Shown here: positions 25,429-34,722 of the stretch, piece by piece
Layout: every line of letters starts with the position of its first letter
Numbering within the stretch: the first letter of the stretch is position 1
From: Peribacillus simplex NBRC 15720 = DSM 1321
Lineage (GTDB): Bacteria > Bacillota > Bacilli > Bacillales > DSM-1321
Direction: 5' to 3'
DNA length: 64,000 nucleotides
Assembly: GCF_002243645.1 (NCBI RefSeq)
Contig: NZ_CP017704.1
Span: 3,490,001 to 3,554,000, forward strand
The notes under the pieces: generated by a model
Seen by the model: the letters and a program-made list of their open reading frames with translations, nothing else
Told to the model about the DNA's origin: nothing
Databases searched by the model: none
Program-made: the position numbers and the translations under genes

Positions 25429-27231
25429 ATGATACTTTCACTACTCGTTTTCATCTTGAAAGGAATTTTAATGAAAATACCATTTGCCATATTGGGACTT
25501 TCCATGATTCCGCAGAGATGGACAAACGCAATCACCAAAAAGGATATACCTTTTTTCATTGAACAAGTGCTGAGACTTTTAGTTTCTGCTGTCGTATTGT
25601 TTTTCGTTATCGATATCATGCTGCTGGATATTACTGCCGCTGCATTCTTTTCGAGTTTTGCCATTATTCTTGGGCTCATTCTCATCATCGATTCAAGAAT
25701 GTATATGTACAGTGCGAGTGAATCTTCAAGTACCCGACGGAATCGGAGGGGAGATGTAGCTGCGAAGCAACCAAAAACACCTTGGAACGTACATTTCAAT
25801 AGTTTGATAGGTGTCGTTTTGATTGCAGCATGGGTCATCATGCTGTTTTACCCGATCACTTTTGCCGCAGATCTGCATGGATTGGCGAAGGTCGATAAGA
25901 AAAAAGAGCTGGAAGAAGTTCAAGATATAAAAACCATGCCGCTTGTTACAGTGAAAATGGCTGACGCAAAAGGCGATGCAGCGATTAATAAAATTGAAAA
26001 TGCATCATATTTCACTGAAGGCGAATACCGTCTAACCAATATAAATGGTGAATTGGCTTATACATCACCCATTGAAATGGACGGGTTTTTGAAAGCAGGG
26101 AAAGCGGAATACACGCCAGGTTATAATCTGATTTCCGCCGTATCAACGGATAAAGGGGCAAGTACTGTCAAAGGGAAGATGCTGTATGCTCCCTCACAGT
26201 ACCTCGATCATGATTTGGAAAGGACCATCCGCAAGGCATATCCGAATAAAATCATCCATGATTCATATTTGGAACCGGACGAAGATGGAAAGCCCTTCTT
26301 CGTAGCTTCAGTCGGACATTATTTGAAATACCGCAGCGGTCCCGTAGTGGACGGGGTGGTATTGGTAAATCCGGAAACGGGAGACACGAAATACTATCCA
26401 AAAGGAAAAGAACCTAAATGGGTGGATAGAACATTCACATTGGAAACAGCCCTGGAATATTGGACCTACTGGGGAAAATATGTTCACGGGTGGAAAAACC
26501 AGTCCCTGATTGGGCCGAAGAAAGATGTCCTGATTCCTAATGAGGATAATATGCAAGTTACGTTTAACGAAAAAGGCGAATTGATTTATGTAGTGGACTT
26601 TACCCGGGCTAAATCAAAAGGCAACTCCAAAACCCTTGTAGGTTATGGCGTTTTCAATGCCAAAACCGGTGAAATGACGTACTATAAAGGCGTCACGTCC
26701 GTTTTAACTGGCAAGGAAGCAAAATCCAACGCCAATGCGAGTGAGTTTTTGTCTAAATATCCAGGCTGGAAAGCAACTAATGGAATTTTCTATACGATTT
26801 ATGGTGCTCCCACTTATGTCATTCCGGTTACAAAGGGCAGCAAGTTCCAAGGAGTGGCGATTGTTTACGCCAATAGCGATAATCCTCAAGTGGTCTTTGG
26901 GAAAACGAAAGACGAAGCTTTCCGTAATTATAAAAAACTGATTGCCTCATTAGGGAAAGTCAGCGGTGTGACGCCTCAAAAAGGATTTGAAATGAAAGAA
27001 ATAAAGGGGAAGGTAATAAGGATAAATGATGCCAATCTCTCAAATGGATACGTATTCCATTTAATCGTCGAAGGCAATACCAAGAGGTTCTCGGTGGACC
27101 CAGGTGTCAATGCGCTATCTGATATTGTGTTGACGAATGTAGGAGACCGGGTTGTGCTGAAGGTGATGGATATGGAAGAAGACATCGTTCCAGTCGATGA
27201 ATTCACTAATCTAGACTTACCAAAGAAGTGA
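25429..27231 (+). CDS. Uncharacterised 600-residue membrane protein
   Basis: About four hydrophobic segments stand in the first 155 residues (near 1-25, 47-65, 68-87 and 126-145), with a basic cytoplasmic loop (STRRNRRGD). A large domain outside the membrane follows (about 150-600). That domain contains repeat-like stretches ending in NPETGDTKYYPKG and NAKTGEMTYYKG, a pattern seen in PepSY/beta-sheet domains, and an OB-like C-terminus (KGKVIRINDANLSNGYVFHLIVE). I know no function. The start follows AAGGAGAG. Confidence 0.65.
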   Translation: MILSLLVFILKGILMKIPFAILGLSMIPQRWTNAITKKDIPFFIEQVLRLLVSAVVLFFVIDIMLLDITAAAFFSSFAIILGLILIIDSRMYMYSASESSSTRRNRRGDVAAKQPKTPWNVHFNSLIGVVLIAAWVIMLFYPITFAADLHGLAKVDKKKELEEVQDIKTMPLVTVKMADAKGDAAINKIENASYFTEGEYRLTNINGELAYTSPIEMDGFLKAGKAEYTPGYNLISAVSTDKGASTVKGKMLYAPSQYLDHDLERTIRKAYPNKIIHDSYLEPDEDGKPFFVASVGHYLKYRSGPVVDGVVLVNPETGDTKYYPKGKEPKWVDRTFTLETALEYWTYWGKYVHGWKNQSLIGPKKDVLIPNEDNMQVTFNEKGELIYVVDFTRAKSKGNSKTLVGYGVFNAKTGEMTYYKGVTSVLTGKEAKSNANASEFLSKYPGWKATNGIFYTIYGAPTYVIPVTKGSKFQGVAIVYANSDNPQVVFGKTKDEAFRNYKKLIASLGKVSGVTPQKGFEMKEIKGKVIRINDANLSNGYVFHLIVEGNTKRFSVDPGVNALSDIVLTNVGDRVVLKVMDMEEDIVPVDEFTNLDLPKK

Positions 27232-27296
27232 TAATGGACCAGTGGATATCGGAATGATGGAAGAGTGGATACCTGCTTGCCATCTCCAATAAACAT

Positions 27297-27332
27297 GAAA
27301 AAAAAGCATTGTTATCCGCAATGCTTTTTTTC
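27297..27332. terminator. Bidirectional terminator
   Basis: AAAAAAAGCATTG pairs with CAATGCTTTTTTT across TTATCCG, between two convergent genes. Confidence 0.9.
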
Positions 27333-27352
27333 ATGTCTTCGAATGATTTTCA

Positions 27353-28045
27353 TTATAAGTCCGATAGATTGAATGAAAGGATGGATTCCATATAATATCC
27401 CTTTTGAATGACGGCTTTTATTGCGAAGTGCCCATTTATCCGTTTCCGCACCCGGTACAGGAGTGAAGCGATTTCTTCTGCAGTCACAATTTGCTCGGGA
27501 TCACCGACTCTCTCTGGCCATACTTGCTGGACAATCTCTTCCTTTGAAATAAGGTTGTCCAAATTCTCATAAAGCAGCTTAAAGCAATTGAATTCCTTAG
27601 TCGGCATTTTAATGGGTGATTCTTCATTGATGATCACGGTCTGAAGGTGCTCATTGATAGCTACGGTTTGCTGGATATCCGAGTTCACCGGCGTGAAATC
27701 CCGTGTTAAATCGTTGTCGATGGAAATCATAAATTCAATCAATCCATTAACCAAAGTAATTGAATCCCCCGGTTCAATGTGACAGGGATTGCCCGGTACG
27801 AGCGGCATCTGGTTCACCGAGGTACCGTGTTTGCTTGCCAAATCCTCAATGAGTAGCTGTCCTTCCTCCATATAAATCCGGCAATGTTCCCTGGAAACAA
27901 AGTCATTGTAAAGCTTGAAATCAGCTTTGGAGTGCTGGCTTGCACGGCCGATCAGCAGGCTTTTCCCTTCAAATACATAGGAGAATTCCTCGGTTTGACC
28001 TTTGTGCATGGTCCTCAATACAACCTTGAAAGTTTTATAGATCAT
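27353..28045 (-). CDS. FHA domain-winged helix regulator
   Basis: 230 residues. FHA domain at about 25-110 with the phosphothreonine-binding marks LIGRASQHSKAD, NDFVSREHCRI and SKHGTSVN; OmpR-type winged helix at about 145-225 (PTKEFNCFKLLYENLDNLIS, then LLYRVRKRI). It likely binds DNA under control of a Ser/Thr protein kinase of the PrkC type. The order is reversed from EmbR. The upstream region is AT-rich and the target is unknown. Confidence 0.85.
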   Translation of the reverse strand: MIYKTFKVVLRTMHKGQTEEFSYVFEGKSLLIGRASQHSKADFKLYNDFVSREHCRIYMEEGQLLIEDLASKHGTSVNQMPLVPGNPCHIEPGDSITLVNGLIEFMISIDNDLTRDFTPVNSDIQQTVAINEHLQTVIINEESPIKMPTKEFNCFKLLYENLDNLISKEEIVQQVWPERVGDPEQIVTAEEIASLLYRVRKRINGHFAIKAVIQKGYYMESILSFNLSDL

Positions 28046-28223
28046 TCACTTCATACCCCTTAAAAAATCTGAAAATTTAAATTATTTTCATGAATTTATC
28101 ATTTTGGCTACATGGCTGTTTAGTGGGTTCAATTTTATAATTATAAATTATCAGTCGCTTACTTACTAACGAAAAATGAAAAAATACAAATTAGGCACAC
28201 AGCCATTATAACAAAGAGGAACG

Positions 28224-28355
28224 ATGGATGAAGAAGAAACTCTATTTTTGCTGATATTCGCTTTGACTGTGGGAGGAGAATTTTTATGGCGTTTCCTCAA
28301 AGCCGACCAGGCAGCACCGGAAGAAGTATGCGATGAAAATGTACCTTACGCTTGA
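28224..28355 (+). CDS. Small membrane peptide, 43 residues
   Basis: ATG with AGAGGA 4-5 bp upstream. Acidic start (MDEEE), one hydrophobic segment (about 6-21, LFLLIFALTVGGEF), then a polar tail with one Cys. Probably co-transcribed with the next small membrane gene 27 bp later. Family unknown. Confidence 0.5.
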   Translation: MDEEETLFLLIFALTVGGEFLWRFLKADQAAPEEVCDENVPYA

Positions 28356-28382
28356 ACGCAATGGAAAAGGAGTTGACCAAAG

Positions 28383-28532
28383 GTGAGTATGTGGAGAGAT
28401 AGGATAAATGCCTTCAGCATCCTGCTGATGATCATTAGCATGATGGTATATATTATTTTTCCCCAGCCCTTTACCCTCATTCTGTACTGTATATTTGGCA
28501 TTGCCTTTATCAGCCTGACTTTACTGAATTAA
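28383..28532 (+). CDS. Small membrane peptide, 49 residues
   Basis: GTG start with AAGGAG about 10 bp upstream; the ATG two codons later is too far from that site. Two hydrophobic segments (about 9-26 and 31-48) leave almost no soluble part. It pairs with the small membrane gene just upstream. Family unknown. Confidence 0.5.
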   Translation: MSMWRDRINAFSILLMIISMMVYIIFPQPFTLILYCIFGIAFISLTLLN

Positions 28533-28666
28533 GCATATCCTGGATTAGAAGAGGGATGTGGGAGAAGAGGAAGAAGACAGAAAAAGGTGGGGGAGGCATG
28601 CTGAAAACATGAATCCTCCACACGATTAGAAAGTTTCAGTTCACCTGTTTGTGAAAATCATGATGA

Positions 28667-28703
28667 TAAAAAAGCCTGCCGAATTAACGGCAGGCTTTTT
28701 TTG
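28667..28703 (+). terminator. Terminator of the small membrane genes
   Basis: AAAAAAGCCTGCCG pairs with CGGCAGGCTTTTTTT across AATTAA. Symmetrical, so usable in both directions. Confidence 0.9.
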
Positions 28704-29073
28704 ATGTGAAAATCTTGATGAAATTGTAACTATTACACTAAATTAACTTAAAAATCTTGAACCAATTCCGTACGGGAGTTAAACCGCATCACAATTGTAA
28801 AAGCGGAAATGCAGATCGATAAAGATATTCAAAGGAGAAGCAGCAGGAACCGATGAGGATATTGGCGCTTCACAAAATCGTTTTATGAAATCCCGGGACG
28901 CGTCATGAATTTAACATGACTTTAAAAGAGCCATTTTTATGCAGAAACGGTATAATTAATAGGCAGAGGTAGACATTAAAAAATGGACTGCAACTGAGTT
29001 TTATCGCGTGTATTAACTGAATATGAGTGAAAGAACCTTTATACAAAAAGTCAAAATAAGAAAAGGAGAAACC
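28704..29073 (+). promoter_or_regulatory. Upstream region of selO
   Basis: It contains an inverted repeat GTCATG-N7-CATGAC (28902-28920), and 30 bp later a TATAAT box (28951-28956) without a good -35. The layout suggests a regulated promoter in which the repeat binds an activator or repressor. No gene is seen in this stretch. Confidence 0.45.
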
Positions 29074-30531
29074 ATGACAAATGAAACGGGATGGAATTTA
29101 GACAATAGCTATGCACGTCTTCCGGAAAAGTTTTTCACGAGCACGAACCCGACTCCTGTAAGTTCACCGGAGTTGGTCATTCTCAATGAGAGTTTGGCTG
29201 GAACTCTTGGTTTGGACGTTAAGTCGCTCCAAAGCGAAGATGGCGTGGCGGTGTTTGCCGGAAACGAGCTTCCTGAAGGTGCTTCGCCTCTTGCCCAAGC
29301 ATACGCGGGGCATCAATTCGGTCATTTTAACATGTTAGGGGACGGCCGGGCGATATTGCTTGGCGAGCAGGTCTTGCCCGAAGGCGATAGGGTCGATATC
29401 CAGCTGAAGGGTCCAGGAAGAACGCCGTACTCCCGCGGGGGCGATGGCCGGGCTGCGCTTGGACCGATGCTGCGCGAATACATCATCAGCGAGGCGATGA
29501 ACGGGCTCGGCATTCCTACCACCCGAAGTCTGGCAGTGGTGACGACCGGTGAAACGGTAATCCGTGAAACGGGGCTGCCTGGTGCCATCATGACCCGTGT
29601 TGCTTCGAGTCATCTTCGTGTCGGAACTTTTCAATTCGCTGCAAAATGGGGCACGATCGAGGAACTCCGGACACTTGCCGACTATGCCATTAAGCGTCAT
29701 TTTCCAGACATTGAAACCGATGAAAGCCGTTATCTTTCGCTGCTGCAGGAAGTGGTCAAGCGTCAGGCAAAGCTCATTGCCCAATGGCAGCTGGTTGGCT
29801 TCATTCATGGGGTGATGAACACCGACAACATGACGATTAGCGGGGAAACCATCGATTATGGACCTTGCGCCTTCATGGATGCCTATGACCCTGCAACAGT
29901 ATTCAGTTCAATTGATACACAAGGCCGCTATGCCTATGGTAACCAGCCGGTTATTGGGGGGTGGAATCTTGCGCGATTCGCTGAATCCTTATTGCCGCTG
30001 TTTCATGATGACATGGATCAGGCCGTTACACTGGCCCAAGATAAGATTTCCGTTTTTAACGATCTGTATCACGCTAATTGGTTAGCGGGAATGAGGGCGA
30101 AGCTGGGGATATTCAATGAAGAGACTCAGGATGAAGCCCTTATTAATGGCATCCTCAGTATGATGAAAAAGCATGGTGCCGACTATACCAATACCTTCCG
30201 TGCTTTGACCTTTGATAAAATGGAGGATACGGTCCTTTTCGGGACACCGGAATTCGCTCAGTGGCAAGAGCTATGGCAGGCAAGACTGGGCAGGCAGAAG
30301 GAATCGAAAGAATCTTCGAATCAGTTGATGCAGAACAGCAATCCTGCAGTGATCCCACGGAACCACCGGGTGGAAGAGGCATTGGAAGCGGCGGTGGAAC
30401 AAGGGGACTACAGCGTGATGGAACGGCTATTGGCTGTTCTTTCAAATCCTTATGCACACTGCGAAGAACAAGCTGAATACTCGACACTGCCTGAGTCAAC
30501 AAAACCTTACCGGACCTTTTGCGGTACCTGA
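29074..30531 (+). CDS. selO: Protein adenylyltransferase SelO (YdiU family)
   Basis: 485 residues, a pseudokinase fold that moves AMP onto Ser/Thr/Tyr of other proteins, linked to oxidative stress. Family marks are [43 protein letters not shown] and the metal-site segment HGVMNTDNM. The C-terminus ends in TFCGT, with Cys where many members carry selenocysteine. AAAAGGAG lies 5 bp before ATG 29074. The frame is open to 29023 but lacks a ribosome site there. Confidence 0.92.
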   Translation: MTNETGWNLDNSYARLPEKFFTSTNPTPVSSPELVILNESLAGTLGLDVKSLQSEDGVAVFAGNELPEGASPLAQAYAGHQFGHFNMLGDGRAILLGEQVLPEGDRVDIQLKGPGRTPYSRGGDGRAALGPMLREYIISEAMNGLGIPTTRSLAVVTTGETVIRETGLPGAIMTRVASSHLRVGTFQFAAKWGTIEELRTLADYAIKRHFPDIETDESRYLSLLQEVVKRQAKLIAQWQLVGFIHGVMNTDNMTISGETIDYGPCAFMDAYDPATVFSSIDTQGRYAYGNQPVIGGWNLARFAESLLPLFHDDMDQAVTLAQDKISVFNDLYHANWLAGMRAKLGIFNEETQDEALINGILSMMKKHGADYTNTFRALTFDKMEDTVLFGTPEFAQWQELWQARLGRQKESKESSNQLMQNSNPAVIPRNHRVEEALEAAVEQGDYSVMERLLAVLSNPYAHCEEQAEYSTLPESTKPYRTFCGT

Positions 30532-30569
30532 TTATAAGTTAGTTTTTGCGTGCATGGAGATAATGAAGG

Positions 30570-30625
30570 AGCTCCCGCGGTTTAAGTTGATCAGTTGTCA
30601 ACTTCAATTGCGGGAGCCATTTTTG
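30570..30625. terminator. Hairpin terminator between selO and marR
   Basis: GCTCCCGC (30571-30578) pairs with GCGGGAGC (30610-30617) with an inner AGTTGA / TCAACT stem, followed by ATTTTTG. It serves selO and perhaps the convergent gene. Confidence 0.75.
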
Positions 30626-30637
30626 TGTATTCATGCT

Positions 30638-31075
30638 TTAGTAAAAAAGTTTTGTTTGAAGAATGTCCAGGGCACGGTCAATATCCGCTAAATCTTCATT
30701 TGATGCATGCTGCAGCCGGCTTTGGAAACGGGATTCTACGATTGCAAAAGCCTCGTTCATCATCATTTCCCCCTCTTTGGAGAGACGGATGTATTGTTTC
30801 CGTCGATCTTCCGAATCATTTATTTTTTCAATTAAATTCTTTTCGCTTAATTTTTTCAATTCACGGCTCGTGTTAGGCATGGAGATATGTTGACAGTCAC
30901 TGATTTCACTTGGTGTGACAGGCTGACTGACTGTTATATATTCAAGAATTTTATATTGTACCGGCGTGATGGAATCGGATTTTGCATTTTGTGTCAATTC
31001 GTTTGTGACTTGATGTACGGAAGTTGTAAATGTAACCATTTTTTCAAAAAGAGCTTTTTTGTCCATAACTTTCAC
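30638..31075 (-). CDS. MarR family transcriptional regulator
   Basis: 145 residues, winged helix (about 30-110: LEYITVSQPVTPSEIS, then MPNTSRELKKL and DRRKQYIRLS). Divergent from the flavodoxin-fold reductase, with paired operators between them, so it probably represses that gene and itself. The single Cys in ISDCQHIS lies near the DNA-binding helix and might sense electrophiles or oxidants. Confidence 0.9.
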   Translation of the reverse strand: MKVMDKKALFEKMVTFTTSVHQVTNELTQNAKSDSITPVQYKILEYITVSQPVTPSEISDCQHISMPNTSRELKKLSEKNLIEKINDSEDRRKQYIRLSKEGEMMMNEAFAIVESRFQSRLQHASNEDLADIDRALDILQTKLFY

Positions 31076-31122
31076 CTCTTACTGAGAAGATATCAAAAGT
31101 GTTATCAAAATACAATTATCAT

Positions 31123-31170
31123 TTGACAACTAAAAATAGACGGTGTTATATTATTGTTATCAAATGATAA
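31123..31170 (+). promoter_or_regulatory. Promoter with MarR-type operator
   Basis: TTGACA (31123-31128), 17-bp spacer, TTATAT (31146-31151). TTATCA-AA-TGATAA (31157-31170) covers the start region. Related TATCA pieces at 31091 and 31103, and TTATCATTTGACAA (31117-31130) over the -35 box, suggest a second site. Confidence 0.7.
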
Positions 31171-31186
31171 GTAAATGGGGTGCGTC

Positions 31187-31774
31187 ATGAACATGCTGGT
31201 CATTTACACATATCCAAACCATAAAAGTTTAAGCTATGCTTTTTTAGAAAAAGTCATCAAAGGCAGTAAGGAGAACCCCAACATAAAGGGGCTCCAGGTC
31301 TTGGATTTATATGAAGAGGGCTTTAATCCGCTCTTGGAGTTCAATGAGCATAAACGAAGGCGTGATATGCATTGTGATCCTCAGCTTGAAAAATATAGAA
31401 ATCAAATTACTTGGGCCGACAAGATTGTCTTTGTCTATCCAATCTGGTGGGGTAGGCCTCCGGCAATGCTGATGGGATATATTGATCAATTATTTTCTGC
31501 GAATTTTGCCTACAGGGATAAAAAGGGATTGTTCCCGGAAGGTCTTCTGAAAGGAAAGTCGGTCGTATGTGTGTCCACGATGAAGGGACCTGCAAAGTAT
31601 CCGCTTCTCTGGTTGAATGATGCGCATAAAATATTGATGAAAAGAGCCTTATTAAATTTTGTCGGAATCAAAAAAGTGAAGTTTTTCGAATTCGGTAATA
31701 TGGAAAGTCCAAAGGGGAAACAAACTCAAAAGCTAGAAAAGGTTTATCGGTATTTCAGAAAGGTGGCAAGCTAA
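31187..31774 (+). CDS. NAD(P)H:quinone oxidoreductase, flavodoxin-like fold
   Basis: 195 residues. The FMN phosphate loop YTYPNHKSLSYAF (6-18) and VFVYPIWWGRPPAML near residue 82 are typical of the MdaB/KefF/YwrO group. It reduces quinones by two electrons, protecting against electrophiles. ATG 31187 is preferred because GGGGTG is 5 bp before it; ATG 31175 lies ahead of that site. It is controlled with the divergent MarR gene. Confidence 0.9.
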   Translation: MNMLVIYTYPNHKSLSYAFLEKVIKGSKENPNIKGLQVLDLYEEGFNPLLEFNEHKRRRDMHCDPQLEKYRNQITWADKIVFVYPIWWGRPPAMLMGYIDQLFSANFAYRDKKGLFPEGLLKGKSVVCVSTMKGPAKYPLLWLNDAHKILMKRALLNFVGIKKVKFFEFGNMESPKGKQTQKLEKVYRYFRKVAS

Positions 31775-31795
31775 GTTTTTACGAGATTAAAGAAG

Positions 31796-31834
31796 AACCC
31801 CATTCATGTAAGGAATATCATAATGAATGGGGTT
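31796..31834. terminator. Hairpin between convergent genes
   Basis: AACCCCATTCAT (31796-31807) pairs perfectly with ATGAATGGGGTT (31823-31834). The T-run is poor on both sides, so this may be a weak terminator. Confidence 0.55.
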
Positions 31835-31842
31835 GGCAGTAT

Positions 31843-33168
31843 TCATAGTTTTGTTTTCACGAATCTCCATTTGTTCTTAATAAGGGTAAGGATCGTACAA
31901 ATCACTAGGATCGTCAATGAAGCTAATCCACTAAACCATATGCTTTGGAATTCACTTACATAAGGCTGGATGATGTATGAAGCCACAATGGCCAGTACCG
32001 CGCTTATCGGTATGTAATCAGCAACTTTCCCTTTGCTGAATACGATAACCAGGATTGGAGCCAGCAATGCCGAGTATATATTGCCTGAATAAAATAAGAG
32101 CTCCAATAGGTTTGGGGAATAGAAGAGTGTAGCAACGAAAACCAATCCTCCAATACATATTGAAAGCAGGCAGGCCATCCTTATTTTTTGCTGGTCGCTT
32201 TTTTTTGTTTTTAATGGTTCAAGAATATTGGCTACGATCAGGCTTACCAATGAATGCAGGCAGGCACCGAATGTTGAGGTGATTGCACTGAAAGCGCAGA
32301 GCACAAAAAGGATGAAAAAGAATGGTGTGGTTATTTTGTTTGCCAATCCAGCCAGAATCGAGTGTATATCAGTGAAGCCGCCCGTAAAGATAACCATGAT
32401 GAACAGGGATGAAAAGGAGAGCGGGAATATGATCCATATAAGGCCAGATAAAGAGAATGTCAATGGAACCTTTTTGATTTCTATCATGAATAATCGCTGC
32501 CATGATGTCAGGTCAAAGAAAAACTGGCCGAATCCAACAAGAAGTCCTGCAAAAAGAAAACTCCATAGATCATATTTATTGATGACGAGCATGTATGGAT
32601 GGTATAAACGAATCCCATCATAAACAGGCTGAATCCCTTCTTTAACGAAAAAGTATAAAGGAATTAAGATAACTGCGGCAAACATGAAGACGACTTGAAA
32701 AGCTGCGAATCCATGAATGAGCTTTAACCCGCCGAATCCAGCAAAAAGGACACAAAAACCGAAGAAAAAGAACAACCCGACATAGAGCGGGGTATCGAAA
32801 AGAAACTGACATAGGGTGGACGCGGCCATTCCCTGAATGAATAAAATGTGTAAACTGGTTATGATAAGAATCACGATCAATATCCAATATCCGAGGGGAT
32901 GAAGCCGGGCTTTTAAATAGTCCCCGATGGTCAAACCCACTGGAAAATCCTGCCGGACCCTCTTCCCGATGAAGCTGAACATGAACAGGGCGATCGCTCC
33001 CATCAGGGCGTATCCGATCCCTCCGAAAACTCCATACTTCACCATCGATTCGGGGGAGGATAATATCGTGGTTCCTGTCACCCAGCGTGCCAGGAGGGAG
33101 ATGATCCCTAAACCCATCCCGATTTGAATGGGGCCTTGTACGTATTCTTGAAATGTACGTGATCGCAA
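31843..33168 (-). CDS. Sodium:solute symporter family protein
   Basis: 441 residues with about 12-13 predicted helices and the SSS/LeuT-type layout (LLARWVTGTTILSSPE in helix 1, FDLTSWQRLF mid-protein, AFSAITSTFGACLHS in the sodium-site helix). It starts 3 bp after the regulator stop and is the last gene of the kinase-regulator-symporter operon. It may import the inducer of the neighbouring regulon or act as a co-sensor, because the kinase has almost no extracellular part. Confidence 0.85.
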   Translation of the reverse strand: MRSRTFQEYVQGPIQIGMGLGIISLLARWVTGTTILSSPESMVKYGVFGGIGYALMGAIALFMFSFIGKRVRQDFPVGLTIGDYLKARLHPLGYWILIVILIITSLHILFIQGMAASTLCQFLFDTPLYVGLFFFFGFCVLFAGFGGLKLIHGFAAFQVVFMFAAVILIPLYFFVKEGIQPVYDGIRLYHPYMLVINKYDLWSFLFAGLLVGFGQFFFDLTSWQRLFMIEIKKVPLTFSLSGLIWIIFPLSFSSLFIMVIFTGGFTDIHSILAGLANKITTPFFFILFVLCAFSAITSTFGACLHSLVSLIVANILEPLKTKKSDQQKIRMACLLSICIGGLVFVATLFYSPNLLELLFYSGNIYSALLAPILVIVFSKGKVADYIPISAVLAIVASYIIQPYVSEFQSIWFSGLASLTILVICTILTLIKNKWRFVKTKL

Positions 33169-33171
33169 TGT

Positions 33172-33870
33172 TCATTTTCCTTTCTCGCGGAACTCCTTGG
33201 GCGTGATTCCTTCTATCTTCCGGAATAAAGTGCTGAAATAATGCTGGCTATTGAATCCCGATTTTTCAGCGACGTCTGATATGCTCCAGCTGGTGTTATT
33301 GGTTAAGGCCCTTTTAGCGGCCTTTATTCTATAGTGCATTAAATATTCCGAAAAGGAAGTGCCTACTTCTTCATGGAATTTCCTGCTTAAATAAGTCGGA
33401 TTGGTATGCACTTCACGAGCGATGTCCGAAAGGGAGAGCTTTTCGGCATAATTTTCATGAATGAATGAAAGCGAATGGTGAATAAGGGTTGAATAGTTAT
33501 GGGAAGATTCCCTTTTGTCATACTTAGCCAGGACTTTATGCAATTCACTTTCTATTACAGGTTTCGTTAAATAATCAACCACGCCTATCCTGATGGATTG
33601 TTGGGCATAATCGAAACTTTGATGCGCGGTCACCATTATGATTTCGACTTCTTTGTTTAGTGCCCTTAGGTCTTCACCAAATTCAAGACCCGATCGCCCC
33701 GGTAGATTAATATCCAGGAAAGCGAGGTTGATTTTATGATTTTGGTTGAGGGTCAGTGCCTGACAGGCATCAGCAGCTTTGTAAAACTTCCAAAAAGGGT
33801 ATATGGACTGAATCATATATTCCATTTGTTCAAGGACCAATGGTTCGTCATCAACTAATAATACATTCAT
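33172..33870 (-). CDS. AraC-type response regulator (YesN family)
   Basis: 232 residues. Receiver 1-115 with the acidic pair Asp7/Asp8 and phosphoacceptor Asp53 (AFLDINLPG). AraC HTH pair at about 130-232 (LSLSDIAREVHTNPTYLSRKF, cut here only for naming, then ISDVAEKSGFNSQHYFSTLF). It overlaps the kinase gene by 4 bp. AraC-type regulators often bind direct repeats about two helical turns apart. Three such repeats (21 bp) stand at promoters of the adjacent island, and this is the best candidate to bind them. Confidence 0.9.
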   Translation of the reverse strand: MNVLLVDDEPLVLEQMEYMIQSIYPFWKFYKAADACQALTLNQNHKINLAFLDINLPGRSGLEFGEDLRALNKEVEIIMVTAHQSFDYAQQSIRIGVVDYLTKPVIESELHKVLAKYDKRESSHNYSTLIHHSLSFIHENYAEKLSLSDIAREVHTNPTYLSRKFHEEVGTSFSEYLMHYRIKAAKRALTNNTSWSISDVAEKSGFNSQHYFSTLFRKIEGITPKEFREKGK

Positions 33871-34634
33871 TCCGGCGCGGCCTCCTCCATTTTCTTATCA
33901 AAAACCAGTGGCCATGATACCTCTACCTTTGTTCCCGATTCATTAGAAACTATATTCAATTGTGCACGGTCATTGAAATACAAATATAAACGTTTTTGGA
34001 TATTATCCAGGCCATGGCCGCCTTCGTCCGTAATGGAAGATTCATTTCCCATTAATCCATTATCCGCCACTTCCAGATATACCATCTGCGAATCCAGATA
34101 AAACCGGATATGCAGAAGGGCTTCACCCACTTTTTTTTCCAATCCGTGTTTAAACGAATTTTCCACCAAAGTCTGGAGAATGAAGGGAGGGACCAGTGCG
34201 ATTGATAATGGTTCCGGGCACTCCATATCAATCTTGAGCCGATCACCGAAGCGAAGGGTCTGGATGTCGAGATAATGCTGGGTATACTGAATTTCCTGGG
34301 AAAGGGGGATCAATGGTTCTGATGCTTTATATTTGAATTTCAAGAATTGCGAAAATGCCTCTAAGGCCCGTATCAATTCAGCCGTCCTGTTCAGGCGGGC
34401 CAAGCCCAATATGACATTTAGTGTATTAAACAAAAAGTGTGGCTGGATTTGCTGGTTCAATTTATTATATTGTGCTTCTTGCAGTGCTTGCTCCAGGCGG
34501 ATCTCTTTGTTTTTATTTTCAAGAAGGTCGATCCTCTTCTCGAATATGAATAGAAATAAAAGAGCGATAGCTCCCATGATGGGAGCTAAAATGAAGAGCA
34601 TGATAATTAAGGTGAATCCCTCGTAACTTAGCAT
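33867..34634 (-). CDS. LytS/YesM-type sensor histidine kinase with minimal sensor
   Basis: 255 residues. One or two packed membrane segments (about 7-30) and almost no extracellular part, then a coiled stretch, the His_kinase motif NQQIQPHFLFNTLNVI with the phosphorylated His near residue 62, and an ATPase domain with VENSFKHG and a glycine box (DEGGHGLDNIQKRL). First gene of the operon with the response regulator and symporter. The lack of a sensor domain suggests that signal input comes from a partner protein. Confidence 0.88.
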   Translation of the reverse strand: MLSYEGFTLIIMLFILAPIMGAIALLFLFIFEKRIDLLENKNKEIRLEQALQEAQYNKLNQQIQPHFLFNTLNVILGLARLNRTAELIRALEAFSQFLKFKYKASEPLIPLSQEIQYTQHYLDIQTLRFGDRLKIDMECPEPLSIALVPPFILQTLVENSFKHGLEKKVGEALLHIRFYLDSQMVYLEVADNGLMGNESSITDEGGHGLDNIQKRLYLYFNDRAQLNIVSNESGTKVEVSWPLVFDKKMEEAAPE

Positions 34635-34722
34635 GGAGAACCTCTGCTGGTTATATTTTTAAATAACTTGAATTATTCTGTTTATTAGTATCATACTAAA
34701 GACCCCTTCGGAAATCTACAGC

